Assembly (NCBI RefSeq): GCF_937981295.1
Contig: NZ_CALJPC010000060.1
Location: 1 to 40,627 of the forward strand
DNA length: 40,627 nucleotides
From: an uncultured Campylobacter sp.
GTDB taxonomy: Bacteria > Campylobacterota > Campylobacteria > Campylobacterales > Campylobacteraceae
Direction: 5' to 3'
Part shown: positions 16,542 through 24,913 of the stretch, piece by piece
Layout of the letters: each line of letters starts with the position of its first letter
Position numbering within the stretch: the stretch's first letter is position 1
Notes under the pieces: model-generated
What the model was told of the DNA's origin: nothing
Seen by the model: the letters and a program-made list of their open reading frames with translations, nothing else
Database searches by the model: none
Position numbers and translations under genes: made by a program

Positions 16542-17148
16542 CGTAGGAAATTCCAGGGTTAAATTTTATAAAGGCGGCGTAACGCAAAGTATGCCCGTAG
16601 CGGAGTTTATGCGGTACGAGCCGAAGGAGCGAATTTTTTTCATTAGCGTCAATGATAGCGTGAAAAAAAAGCTGAAAAACCCTCTGTTTGTCGATCTGGC
16701 GCCGCACTTTGAGCTAAAAACCGCCTACCGCGGGCTTGGGATCGACCGCATAGCGGCGTGCTCGGCGGTGACGACGGGCGTCGTCGTCGATGCGGGCAGC
16801 GCAATCACCGTGGATTTGATGTTTAAAAGCTCGCACCTAGGCGGATTTATAATGCCTGGTATCGGCACGCTTTTAAAGTCGTTCGCGAGCATCGCACCCG
16901 TGCTAGACGTCACGCTTTCAACCAATATCGATCTGGACCCGCTACCGCAAAAGACCGTAAACGCCGTAAACTACGGGATTTTAAAGCCGATAGTGCTTGC
17001 GATCGAAAATATCGCGGGAAATAATAAAATTTACTTCACTGGCGGCGACGGAGCCTATCTGATGCGGTATTTTCGCAACTCGATCTACGAAAAGGATCTG
17101 ATCTTTAAATCGATGGTGAGCTTAATCGCAAAAAAGGGGCTAGCATGA
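16528..17148 (+). CDS. coaX: Type III pantothenate kinase
   Basis: A 206-residue kinase for the first step of coenzyme A synthesis, of the ASKHA fold. Motifs: the phosphate-binding DVGNSRVKFY (residues 5-14), GLGIDRIAACSA near 70, VDAGSAITVDL near 88-98, and GGFIMPGIGTLLKSF. CoaX enzymes need a monovalent cation such as K+ and are not inhibited by CoA. It is shorter than the usual 240-260 residues, as campylobacterial CoaX proteins tend to be. It overlaps the preceding gene by 14 nt and hisG by 4 nt (ATGA). Confidence 0.93.
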   Translation: MLLCDVGNSRVKFYKGGVTQSMPVAEFMRYEPKERIFFISVNDSVKKKLKNPLFVDLAPHFELKTAYRGLGIDRIAACSAVTTGVVVDAGSAITVDLMFKSSHLGGFIMPGIGTLLKSFASIAPVLDVTLSTNIDLDPLPQKTVNAVNYGILKPIVLAIENIAGNNKIYFTGGDGAYLMRYFRNSIYEKDLIFKSMVSLIAKKGLA

Positions 17149-17753
17149 TAACCATAGCGCTTCCCAAAGGCCGCATAGCCGACGATACGCTTAAAATTTT
17201 CAAAACCATCTTCGGGCTTGATTTTGCTTTCGAGGATCGCAAACTCATAATGCAAGAGGGCGATTTTAAATTCCTCTACGTCCGCAACCAAGATATCCCT
17301 ACTTACGTTATGGGAGGTGCGGCGGATATCGGCGTAGTGGGACTTGACGTGCTTGAGGAGCATCGCCCGGACGTGCTTACGCTGCTTGATCTTAAAATCG
17401 GAAAATGCCGCGTCTGCGTGGGCGTACATGCGGGCACTCAGCTAAACTACGGCGCTCCGAGCCTTAAGATCGCTACGAAAATGCCCAACATCACTCGCGA
17501 ATACTTCGCCTCCAAGGCCGTCGCCGTAAATATCATCAAACTCTACGGCTCGATCGAGCTAGCCCCGCTCATAGGGCTTGCCGACGCTATCGTCGATGTC
17601 GTGGAGACCGGCGCTACGATGAAGCAAAACGGGCTGCAGCCCGCAGAAACCGTAATGCAAAGCTCCGCGCACCTCATCGCCAACAAAAACAGCTTCGTGT
17701 TAAAACGCGATGAAATTTTAAACCTGCGAGATAAACTAGCTCGCATTCTTTGA
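17145..17753 (+). CDS. hisG: ATP phosphoribosyltransferase, short form
   Basis: A 202-residue enzyme for the first step of histidine synthesis. The start TIALPKGRIADDTLKIF, the middle MGGAADIGVVGLDVLEE and the PRPP-binding segment GLADAIVDVVETGATMKQNGL are typical. The protein stops before the C-terminal ACT-like regulatory domain found in long forms (about 290-300 residues), so it is the short form HisG-S, which in other bacteria works with the regulatory subunit HisZ. No hisZ is in this window. The ATG overlaps the coaX stop by 4 nt. Confidence 0.95.
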   Translation: MITIALPKGRIADDTLKIFKTIFGLDFAFEDRKLIMQEGDFKFLYVRNQDIPTYVMGGAADIGVVGLDVLEEHRPDVLTLLDLKIGKCRVCVGVHAGTQLNYGAPSLKIATKMPNITREYFASKAVAVNIIKLYGSIELAPLIGLADAIVDVVETGATMKQNGLQPAETVMQSSAHLIANKNSFVLKRDEILNLRDKLARIL

Positions 17754-17779
17754 GTTTAACTGATGAGTTGGTAAATTAA

Positions 17780-18176
17780 TTGTCTGATTTGCTAAAAAGT
17801 AGTGAGATAACTAAGAATTTACAAAAAATCATAGACGATGACCTCGACAGTCCAAACGATACTTTCCCTGGATATGACTCCGGCTTCAACCAAAACTTCA
17901 CCCATTGTGATTGATTTAAACGGTGACGGTGTAAAAACAATATCAAGAAAAAACGGTAAAACATACTTCGACCTAGATAATAACGAATTCGCAGAAAATA
18001 CCTCTTGGATAGATAAAAATGACGGGATTTTAATCAACAAAACCTTAATCGCAAATAGCATAACAAGCGGAAGCGAACTATTTGGAAATCATACTTTACT
18101 AAGAGATGGAAGCTTGGCTAATAACGGCTTTGAGGCCCTAAAAGAATTTGCAAATTTAAATTTACTTGTTGCTTGA
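17780..18176 (+). pseudogene. Fragment of an RTX-type/hemolysin-like protein, frameshifted and truncated
   Basis: From 17838 a 112-codon frame contains PIVIDLNGDGVKTISRKNGK and SELFGNHTLLRDGSLANNGF, the pattern found near the C-terminus of large RTX or hemolysin-like secreted proteins. The second calcium-type acidic loop expected before SELFG (something like DKNGNGKI) is missing or replaced by KTLIANSITSG. The frame ends soon after EALKEF, where a further acidic repeat would be expected. A second frame (17780 to about 17914, SDLLKSSEITKNLQKIIDDD and so on) runs into it in another register, so a frameshift near 17890 is likely. There is no proper start signal and no secretion gene nearby. It is best read as a relic, with lower GC than its neighbours. 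Confidence 0.65.
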
Positions 18177-18212
18177 ATTTAAAAGCAATAGCGAGTTTAA
18201 ATTTGTAAATTC
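18144..18212. repeat. 17-bp inverted repeat at the end of the RTX fragment
   Basis: GAATTTGCAAATTTAAA (18144-18160) pairs with TTTAAATTTGTAAATTC (18196-18212) with one mismatch, around a 35-nt loop. It overlaps the 3' end of the fragment. A separate small hairpin follows (CAGTATC/GATACTG, 18221-18238). These may mark a rearrangement end or a weak terminator. Confidence 0.6.
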
Positions 18213-18282
18213 ATAAAATTCAGTATCAAACGATACTGACCGAGATTGAATTTGCTAGGAAATTTTATAAAAAGGATAAAAT

Positions 18283-18828
18283 TTGGAAAAACTAAAAGAA
18301 AATTCGGAAAATAATCAAAATTTAGATAAAAATACGAATTTGGAAAATCAAAACGAACCAAAACTACTTTATAGACTTGATAAAAGAAATCCGTTTTATA
18401 TGGTTTTTGATTTAATTGTTTATTTGTTGATAGCTTGGATACCGATAATATTTGCTATATCAAATTTTGTTTTTGATATTGGCATATTTAGTCTGATTTT
18501 AAATACGTTTTGTGCCTATATTTCGTTTATAGTTTTACAAATTTTATATTCGATAATCTTTTTTGATTATTTTGAAATTTATGAAGATAAAATGGTTTAT
18601 AAGGATATTTTTGGTTTTAAAATTATATTACATGCGAAACAAATTGATAGATTTTTTTCGTATGGATATTGTGGAGTTACAGAATTAATGGCCATTTTTA
18701 GAAAAAGAAGATTTAAAATTTCCCCAACAATATTAATTCTTAGTTTAACTTCTGAACAAGAAAACGAAATAAGAAAAAACTTAGCATATTTAAATATAAA
18801 AAATTTTAATAAAAAGGATAAAAAATGA
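18283..18828 (+). CDS. Two-helix membrane protein with a PH-like tail, possible immunity protein
   Basis: A 181-residue protein that I cannot place in a named family. Residues 1-35 are polar (many Asn, Glu, Lys). Two long hydrophobic stretches follow at about 40-65 and 68-95, then a beta-rich domain (YFEIYEDKMVYKDIFGFKII and ISPTILILSLTSEQENEIR) resembling bacterial PH domains. The TTG start at 18283 has AAGGA at 6 nt. Codon use is AT-rich, unlike its neighbours, suggesting transfer. It lies after an RTX-like fragment and overlaps a short stub by 4 nt; small membrane proteins after toxin C-termini are often immunity proteins, so this is a guess from context. Confidence 0.6.
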   Translation: MEKLKENSENNQNLDKNTNLENQNEPKLLYRLDKRNPFYMVFDLIVYLLIAWIPIIFAISNFVFDIGIFSLILNTFCAYISFIVLQILYSIIFFDYFEIYEDKMVYKDIFGFKIILHAKQIDRFFSYGYCGVTELMAIFRKRRFKISPTILILSLTSEQENEIRKNLAYLNIKNFNKKDKK

Positions 18829-18878
18829 GTAATTCAAGTAGAATTGGCAAGGCAACAAACGAGTTGGATAAAGCATAA
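18825..18878 (+). pseudogene. 17-codon stub of a truncated gene
   Basis: ATG at 18825 overlaps the preceding stop (ATGA) and has AAGGA at 18814-18818 with 6-nt spacing. It reads MSNSSRIGKATNELDKA and then stops at TAA. The good start signals and coupling suggest the beginning of a real gene that was cut at a rearrangement close to 18860, where AT-rich sequence changes to GC-rich non-coding sequence. A genuine 17-residue peptide cannot be excluded. Confidence 0.45.
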
Positions 18879-19735
18879 GAAAGACTGGCGCTATCGCTTA
18901 ATGCTCGCTTGCCTGCCGCACAGTGCTTGCGACCGGCGCAGCGCACTTCCGTAAATCATTATTGTTCGCCTTGCCGCTGTCGTTTAAAAACTGCCGTTGC
19001 AGATAGAATTTTTTGGCAGCAACCGCACCGCTTAATTTAGAAATCCTGCGAATTTGATTTATCAAGAAACGGAATATTTTGCCAAGCCGCACAGCGTAAA
19101 ATTTTAAAATTCTATCGCTATAAATTTTAAAATTTAGCCCTAAATTTACAGCTCGCAAAATTTCAAAGCACAAACCTCCGCGGCGCAGAGTTTAAAATTC
19201 CAAAACCCCGCTCTGTATTTCGTGCGGTAAAATTTTACGCTACGCGCAGAGCTCTGCCAAAGTAAAACTTCGCAAAATTTTAGCTTTAATTTAAAAGCGC
19301 GCATACCATCTGCTGTACCGTAAGCAAACCACGACGGAGAGTCGAGGTACGGCGAGCGATTATTGCGGCAGTATAAACGGCACGCTGCAAGCCTTGCCAC
19401 AATAAAGCAGAGGCGATCTGTATTTTTGTAAATTTATAGCACATAAAATTTCGCCGCGATAAATGCAATAAATTTAGATATCGGGAGCGATCCGTGCGGT
19501 TTTGGTTTTTGCGCGCCGCGCCGCAAATTTTGCACGCGGCAAATTTCTAGCCAAATAACCGCGACCGCGATAAAGTTTATAGCTCTCTGCGCGCTAAGGT
19601 GGCTTGCATGCAGCGCTAGCTAGAATGAAATTTAATCGGCAGTTGAGACTGGCTGTCGCTTCATAAAATGCTTGCGTGCAGCGCAGACAAAAATAAAATT
19701 AACCGATCCAGCGCGGCGAGAGAGCCGCACCGCGC
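18879..19735. other. Gene-free stretch between the toxin-like relic and dnaE
   Basis: About 860 bases. Open frames exist on the - strand (up to 91 codons) but lack RBS, have unusual composition rich in Arg, Cys, Ala and Leu, and end at random. The sequence alternates AAATTTTAAAATT-type runs with GC-rich pieces such as GCGCGCCGCGCCGC. I see no tRNA or known ncRNA shape. It may be eroded former coding DNA. Confidence 0.55.
19713..19728 (-). terminator. Possible dnaE terminator
   Basis: GCGGC (19713-19717) and GCCGC (19724-19728) make a short stem 8 bases after the dnaE stop. On the - strand a T-rich run (TTTTATTTTTG) comes about 10-20 nt later. The distance to the U-tract makes this only a moderate candidate. 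Confidence 0.4.
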
Positions 19736-22700
19736 CTACGCCGCGATGATTTCGCGCACCTTTTCGCTGAAATTATCGCTCACGATGTATTCGGTCGGAT
19801 AAACGAGCACCTCGCTGCCGTTGCGGATCCGCAGGATCAGCCGCTTGGTATTTTTTAGCGCCGTGTCGCAAAATGCGAGGTGGTAAATTTTATAAATTTT
19901 CTCGCGGCTAAGCTCGCCCAAATTTAGCTCAAACTCGAAATCCTGCGCGTTTTTGCGCTGCGTCTCGCGCTCTTTGCGCGCCTTAAGAGCAGGATCCTCC
20001 GCAGCAAACCCGCCCCTTCGCTCAGCAAAATTCCCGCCGTCGTAGCTGCCACCTCGTTCGCCACCAAAGTTTCTGCTGGAGCCGGAATTACCGCCGTTAA
20101 AGCCTCCGCGCTCCCTACCGCCAAAGCCTCGCACCTTGCTAGGTGCGTAGCCGTCGATATTTTGCGCGGCATCTAGAGTTAAAATTTCATCCAGATAAAT
20201 TTGAAATTTCCCGCCGTAAGGGCTAGTGTTTTTGCTAAGCCGCGCCCAAAACGCCATCGGGCGCTCTAGCTCCACGTCCCCTAGCGCAGTGACCGCATCG
20301 CAAATATCGCCGAATGCGCTCATCTCGAAGCTGCCCGCAAGATCGAGCACCGTAAGATTTGCCATCTGCTTACCCGATTTGGTCGTGCGGGTGTGGACGT
20401 TTTCGATCTTGCCGACGCACAAAATTTTAACGCTCGCGTCCTCTTCGCCCACCAGTTCGTCGAATTCGTTCGATTTAGTATGCGCGATCGCGCCAAGCTG
20501 CGCGGCGTAGGCTTTGAGTGGATTCTCGCTCAAAAATACTCCCGCGTGCGGACGGAAGCTCACATCTCGAGCGTTTTGCAGGCTCATCATCGAAAGAAAC
20601 GACAGCTGATACGCCGCGCCGCCGACCGCGCTTTTTGAAATTTTAATCATAAAGGCGTACGGGCGCTCCCTCTCCTGCGGGCTTAAATTTTCGATCGCCT
20701 TTAGCGCGTTATCGAACACCGCGAGCTCGAAGCTGCCGTGCAGATCAAGCACGTTTAAAATCCCCATTTTTTTGCCCGTTTTCGTCATGCGCGTGGATAG
20801 ATCCTCGATCCGCCCCACGCTAAGCACCTCGGCGCTATCGCCCTCGATCTCGCTAAACGCCGAGGATAGCGTGTAGTCGATACCTTCCATCTCCTCTTTA
20901 TAATCATCTAGCGGATGTCCCGAAAGATACACGCCCACGGTCTGCTGCTCAAATTTTAAAATTTCGCCCTGCGGAAATTCCTTGTCGGTATCGACGAAGC
21001 TCACGCTCATGCCGCTCGTCATATCCTCATCCTCGCCAAAAAGCGAGCTTGCGGCGTCCTTTTTAATCTCGGTGATCTTTTTCATTACCTCAAGGATATT
21101 TTCCATATTTTGAATCATCGCCAGGCGACTCTTGCCCAGGCAATCCATCGCGCCTGCGTAGATCAGCGACTCGATGACCTTTTTATTGACGCGGAAATTA
21201 TCCACGCGCGAAGCAAAATCGTTGATGCTTTGAAATTCAGCCTCGCTTTGAAGCTCTAAGATATTCTCGATCGCGGCACCGCCCACGCCCTTAATTGCTC
21301 CTAGGCCGTAGATGATCGAGGTGCCCGATTTGGAGTTTTCGTCGTCCACGACGCTAAAGCCTCTTAAGCTTTGATTGATCGACGGCGGCAAAAGCCCGAT
21401 GCCTAGACGGCTTGCCTCGTCGATATATTTTGAAATTTTATCGGTGTTGCCCTCTTCCGAAGTAAGCAGCGCCGCCATAAACTCCGCCGGATAGTAGGTC
21501 TTAAGATAGGCTGTTTGAAAGGTGATCATCGAATACGCCGCGGCATGGGATTTGTTAAAGCCGTAGGAGGCAAATTTCATAATCAGATCAAATAGCTCAT
21601 CTGCTTTTGCTACGTCAAAGCCCAGCTCTTTAGCGCCACTTAGATACTGCTCGCGCATGTGGGCAAGCTTCTTCTCATCCTTTTTACCCATCGCGCGGCG
21701 CACCAGATCGGCATCGCCCAAGCTAAAGCCGCCTACCTTCTGCACGATCTGCATGACCTGCTCTTGATAGACGATGATGCCATATGTTGGCTCTAAAATT
21801 TCTTTTATCTGCGGAAAAATATAGCTTGCTTTTAGCTCGCCGTGCTTGATCCTGATAAAATCAGGGATTAGATCCATCGGTCCCGGGCGGTAGAGTGAGA
21901 TCATCGCGATGATATCCTCGAAGCGGTCGGGGCGCAGGTTCATCGCCAGATCCTGCATGCCCGCGCCCTCGATTTGGAAAATCCCTAGCGTGTTGCCGCT
22001 TTGAATCGTTTTGTAAGTTTGCGGATCGTTAAAGTCTATCTCCTCCCAAACTATGTCGCGATTATAGCGGCGCTTGACGAGCTTGATGGCGTTATCGATC
22101 ACATCGAGGTTTTTAAGGCCAAGGAAGTCAAATTTTATCAGATCGACGTCCTCGAGATAGTTTTTGGTGTATTGCGTGACCAGGCGCGCATCCTCGCCCT
22201 TATCCTGCTTAAATAGCGGCGCTTTGTTCCACAGCGGCTCGTTTGAGATCACCACTCCCGCGGCGTGCATGCCCGCGTTGCGATTTAGCCCTTCAAGGCC
22301 CAGCGCAAACTCCCAAACCTGCTGTGCGATCGGATCTGCGTCGATAAATTCTTTCAGCTTCGGCTCGGCGTCGTAAGCCTGCTTGAGCGTGATGCCGAGC
22401 TTGTCGGGGATCAGCTTCGCCATCTTATCGGCTTGCGAAAGCGGCATATCGCAGACGCGAGCCACGTCGCGGATGACGCCGCGCGCAAGTAGCTTACCGA
22501 AGGTCGCAACCTGCGCGACGTTGTATTTGCCGTACTGATCGATGACGTAGTCGATCACCTCGCCCCTACGCGCCTGGCAAAAGTCCACATCGATGTCGGG
22601 CATCGAGATACGCGACGGATTTAAAAATCGCTCAAAAAGCAGATTATACGGGATCGGATCGAGGTCGGTAATGCGAAGCGCATACGCGCAGATGCTCCCC

Positions 22701-23881
22701 GCCGCAGAGCCGCGACCTGGGCCAACCGGGATATCGTGATCCTTCGCCCAGTTGATGAAATCCTGCACGATGACCATATAGCCCGAAAAATGCATGTTTT
22801 TGATGATGGCAAGCTCCTTTTCCAGGCGCTCGCGATAAATTTCGTGTTTCTGTGGATTGATAAATTTAAGGCGCTCTTTAAGCCCCTCGCGGCACAGATG
22901 ATCAAATAAAAAATCGTCATTTGCAAAGCTATAGCGCTCCGAGGGCTGCGGCAGCGAAAGCCCGAGCCTAGCGGCGTATTCGATCGTAAATTTAAAATTC
23001 GGCGGCGTCGGCGCGTAGTCCTTCTCGTCGAAAGCAAATTTGAGATTGCACTTTTGCACGATCTCGGCGGTATTTTCGATCACTTCGGGGATGTCCGCAA
23101 AAAGCCGCCTCATCTCCTCGTCGCTTTTTACGTAAAATTCCGAAACGACGTGTTTTAGGCGGTCGCCGTCGTTGATCGTCTTGCCCATCGAGATGCACTG
23201 ATAGACGTCGTGGGCTTTAGCGCGATCCTTGCGCGAGTAGTGAGCGTCGTTGGTGGCGATGATCTTGACGCCGATTTCGCGCGAAAGGCGGATAAGCTCC
23301 TTATCTACGTTTAACTGCTCGCCGATGCCGTGGCGCATGATCTCTAGATAAAAATCCTCGCCGAAAATTTCCTTATACTCAAGCGCCGCTTTTTTCGCCG
23401 CTTCGTAGCCGCCCGCGCCGCGCTTTAAATTTCGCTCGCTTCTGTTTAGATGAAATTCCACCTCGCCCGCTAGGCATGCCGAGGAGCAGATGAGCCCCTC
23501 GCTGTGCTCTTTTAAAATTTTTTTGTTGATCCTCGGGTAGTAGTAGAAGCCGTCCAAAAACGCGCGCGAGCTAAGATACATTAAATTTTTATAGCCCGTC
23601 TCGTTTTTGGCAAGCAGTATCAAGTGATAGCGCTGGCGGTCGCTTTTATCGCCGATGTCATCGTGGTTGTGCAGGTAGGTCTCGATGCCGATGATCGGCT
23701 TGATGCCGTGCTTTTTCATCGTCTGATAAAAGTCTATCGCACCGAACATATTGCCGTGATCGGTGATCGCGCATGCCTTGGTGCCGCGGCTCTGCAAAAG
23801 CTCGGCGAGCTCGCTTACTTTATTCGCGCCGTCTAGCAGCGAATACTCGGTGTGAAGGTGCAGGTGGGTGTAGTCACTCAT
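19736..23881 (-). CDS. dnaE: DNA polymerase III alpha subunit, with duplicated OB domain and Gly/Arg-rich linker
   Basis: The replicative polymerase, 1381 residues, clearly longer than the usual 1150-1200. Order: PHP domain at the start (YTHLHLHTEYSLLDGA), palm with the catalytic acidic motif MPDIDVDFCQ near residue 430, thumb and fingers (for example GMHAAGVVIS and FASYGFNKSHAAAYS), helix-hairpin-helix (near GLGAIKGVGGAAI), then the tail. The tail holds two similar OB-type segments: LSVGRIEDLSTRMTKTGKKMG (about 1018-1100) and LCVGKIENVHTRTTKSGKQM (about 1148-1235). A Gly/Arg/Asn-rich linker with repeated RGG-like words follows (about 1247-1292), then a conserved-looking end domain. OB domains bind ssDNA. 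The ATG at 23881 has AAGGA at 5-6 nt. Identity as DnaE is certain; the tail is the unusual part. Confidence 0.97.
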   Translation of the reverse strand: MSDYTHLHLHTEYSLLDGANKVSELAELLQSRGTKACAITDHGNMFGAIDFYQTMKKHGIKPIIGIETYLHNHDDIGDKSDRQRYHLILLAKNETGYKNLMYLSSRAFLDGFYYYPRINKKILKEHSEGLICSSACLAGEVEFHLNRSERNLKRGAGGYEAAKKAALEYKEIFGEDFYLEIMRHGIGEQLNVDKELIRLSREIGVKIIATNDAHYSRKDRAKAHDVYQCISMGKTINDGDRLKHVVSEFYVKSDEEMRRLFADIPEVIENTAEIVQKCNLKFAFDEKDYAPTPPNFKFTIEYAARLGLSLPQPSERYSFANDDFLFDHLCREGLKERLKFINPQKHEIYRERLEKELAIIKNMHFSGYMVIVQDFINWAKDHDIPVGPGRGSAAGSICAYALRITDLDPIPYNLLFERFLNPSRISMPDIDVDFCQARRGEVIDYVIDQYGKYNVAQVATFGKLLARGVIRDVARVCDMPLSQADKMAKLIPDKLGITLKQAYDAEPKLKEFIDADPIAQQVWEFALGLEGLNRNAGMHAAGVVISNEPLWNKAPLFKQDKGEDARLVTQYTKNYLEDVDLIKFDFLGLKNLDVIDNAIKLVKRRYNRDIVWEEIDFNDPQTYKTIQSGNTLGIFQIEGAGMQDLAMNLRPDRFEDIIAMISLYRPGPMDLIPDFIRIKHGELKASYIFPQIKEILEPTYGIIVYQEQVMQIVQKVGGFSLGDADLVRRAMGKKDEKKLAHMREQYLSGAKELGFDVAKADELFDLIMKFASYGFNKSHAAAYSMITFQTAYLKTYYPAEFMAALLTSEEGNTDKISKYIDEASRLGIGLLPPSINQSLRGFSVVDDENSKSGTSIIYGLGAIKGVGGAAIENILELQSEAEFQSINDFASRVDNFRVNKKVIESLIYAGAMDCLGKSRLAMIQNMENILEVMKKITEIKKDAASSLFGEDEDMTSGMSVSFVDTDKEFPQGEILKFEQQTVGVYLSGHPLDDYKEEMEGIDYTLSSAFSEIEGDSAEVLSVGRIEDLSTRMTKTGKKMGILNVLDLHGSFELAVFDNALKAIENLSPQERERPYAFMIKISKSAVGGAAYQLSFLSMMSLQNARDVSFRPHAGVFLSENPLKAYAAQLGAIAHTKSNEFDELVGEEDASVKILCVGKIENVHTRTTKSGKQMANLTVLDLAGSFEMSAFGDICDAVTALGDVELERPMAFWARLSKNTSPYGGKFQIYLDEILTLDAAQNIDGYAPSKVRGFGGRERGGFNGGNSGSSRNFGGERGGSYDGGNFAERRGGFAAEDPALKARKERETQRKNAQDFEFELNLGELSREKIYKIYHLAFCDTALKNTKRLILRIRNGSEVLVYPTEYIVSDNFSEKVREIIAA

Positions 23882-23906
23882 TTTGATCCTTTTTTCGGTT
23901 GGAGCG

Positions 23907-23912
23907 ATTATA
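23907..23912 (-). promoter_or_regulatory. -10 of dnaE
   Basis: TATAAT on the - strand (23912-23907), with a leader of about 20 nt to the ATG at 23881. Confidence 0.55.
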
Positions 23913-24204
23913 GTAAATTCGGGCTTTAGAAACGGTCAAATTTAATGGAATTTTAGCTTAAATTTCAGCACGAAATTTTACGAGCAAATTTTGTTACGGA
24001 ATTTTACTTCGGAGGTTTTACATTCTGGGTTTTGCGGATTAAATTTTGATAAAATTTTAAGTTTAAAATGCTGTGATGAAATTTTGCTATCATATAAATT
24101 CCGCTTACCTGGAATTTTGAGCCAACGCAATTCCGCAAAATTCTATGACTTAAATCATCGTAAAATTTTGCGGTTTAGAATTCCGCTTGCAAAGCCTTGC
24201 GGCT
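23913..24204. other. Spacer upstream of dnaE, rich in AAAATTCC-type words
   Basis: About 290 bases (about 320 with the promoter) without a believable gene. It is dense in GGAATTTT, AAATTTTA and GCGGAATT words on both strands, the same vocabulary as the spacer at 37236-37719. The 85-codon + strand frame across it has no RBS. Confidence 0.55.
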
Positions 24205-24885
24205 CTACGATCTTGAGAATTCCACGATCGCTTTGGCAAGCTCTCTAGTAGGATCAACGAAAATTTTATCGCTTTTGATTAACGGCAAAAATAGCGGCAG
24301 CTCGGTGCAGGCAACGACGTAAATATCAGCATCGATTTTGCCTAGCAAATTCTCAAAAGCCCCCACGTATTCGGCAGTCTTGCCCGCCTTAACGCCTTTG
24401 TAGATGCAATCCATCAAAACCGCTTGATTTTCTTCACCAAGCTCCACGCTGATTAGCCCCGCTTCTTTGAGCGGATCGTCGTAAATTTTAGCTTTTTTTG
24501 TACCGATAGTGGCTAGCACAGCGATTTTATGGGCGTTTGGATAATTTTTGCGGATCGCTTTTACGGTGACCTCAGCGATATGAATTAGCGGGATTTCCGC
24601 CGCAGCTTCTACATCGTCTGCGAAAAAATGCGCCGTGTTGCACGCCATCGCAAACGCCTTGCAGCCTGCATTTTTGAGCCTAACAGCGCTCTCGCTTAGG
24701 CGCGGAAGCGGATTTTCACCTTTGCCTAAGATAAACGCCGTGCGATCTTCGATCTGCGGATAGCTATCGATTACAAGCGGAATATTTTCTTGATCGCTGC
24801 TCGCCGCAGTCTCTTCTATGATCTTCATATACAGATCCGCACTCGCCAAAGGCCCCATTCCGCCGATAATTCCAACTCTTTTCAT
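24205..24885 (-). CDS. Aspartate/glutamate racemase family protein
   Basis: A 226-residue cofactor-independent racemase. It starts KRVGIIGGMGPLASADLY, as in aspartate racemases, and has the two catalytic cysteines: Cys82 in MACNTAHFF and Cys193 in VACTELPLF. The family interconverts L- and D-Asp or Glu by two-base proton transfer. MurI proteins differ in their opening motif (DSG-type), so this is more likely the YgeA/RacX/aspartate-racemase branch. AAAGGA is 6 nt before the ATG. It follows the DAACS symporter by 28 nt on the same strand, which suggests that imported acidic amino acids are its substrates. Confidence 0.9.
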   Translation of the reverse strand: MKRVGIIGGMGPLASADLYMKIIEETAASSDQENIPLVIDSYPQIEDRTAFILGKGENPLPRLSESAVRLKNAGCKAFAMACNTAHFFADDVEAAAEIPLIHIAEVTVKAIRKNYPNAHKIAVLATIGTKKAKIYDDPLKEAGLISVELGEENQAVLMDCIYKGVKAGKTAEYVGAFENLLGKIDADIYVVACTELPLFLPLIKSDKIFVDPTRELAKAIVEFSRS

Positions 24886-24913
24886 AGCTCGTCCTTTCTA
24901 AATTTTACTTGGG

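Noticed and set aside
18898..19468. Three overlapping - strand frames of 60-91 codons in the spacer before dnaE
   Set aside because: No RBS, odd Arg/Cys/Leu-rich composition, no recognisable motif, and they overlap each other in different frames.
22621..23037. A 138-codon - strand frame inside dnaE
   Set aside because: It is a shadow of the correct dnaE frame on the same strand, without RBS.
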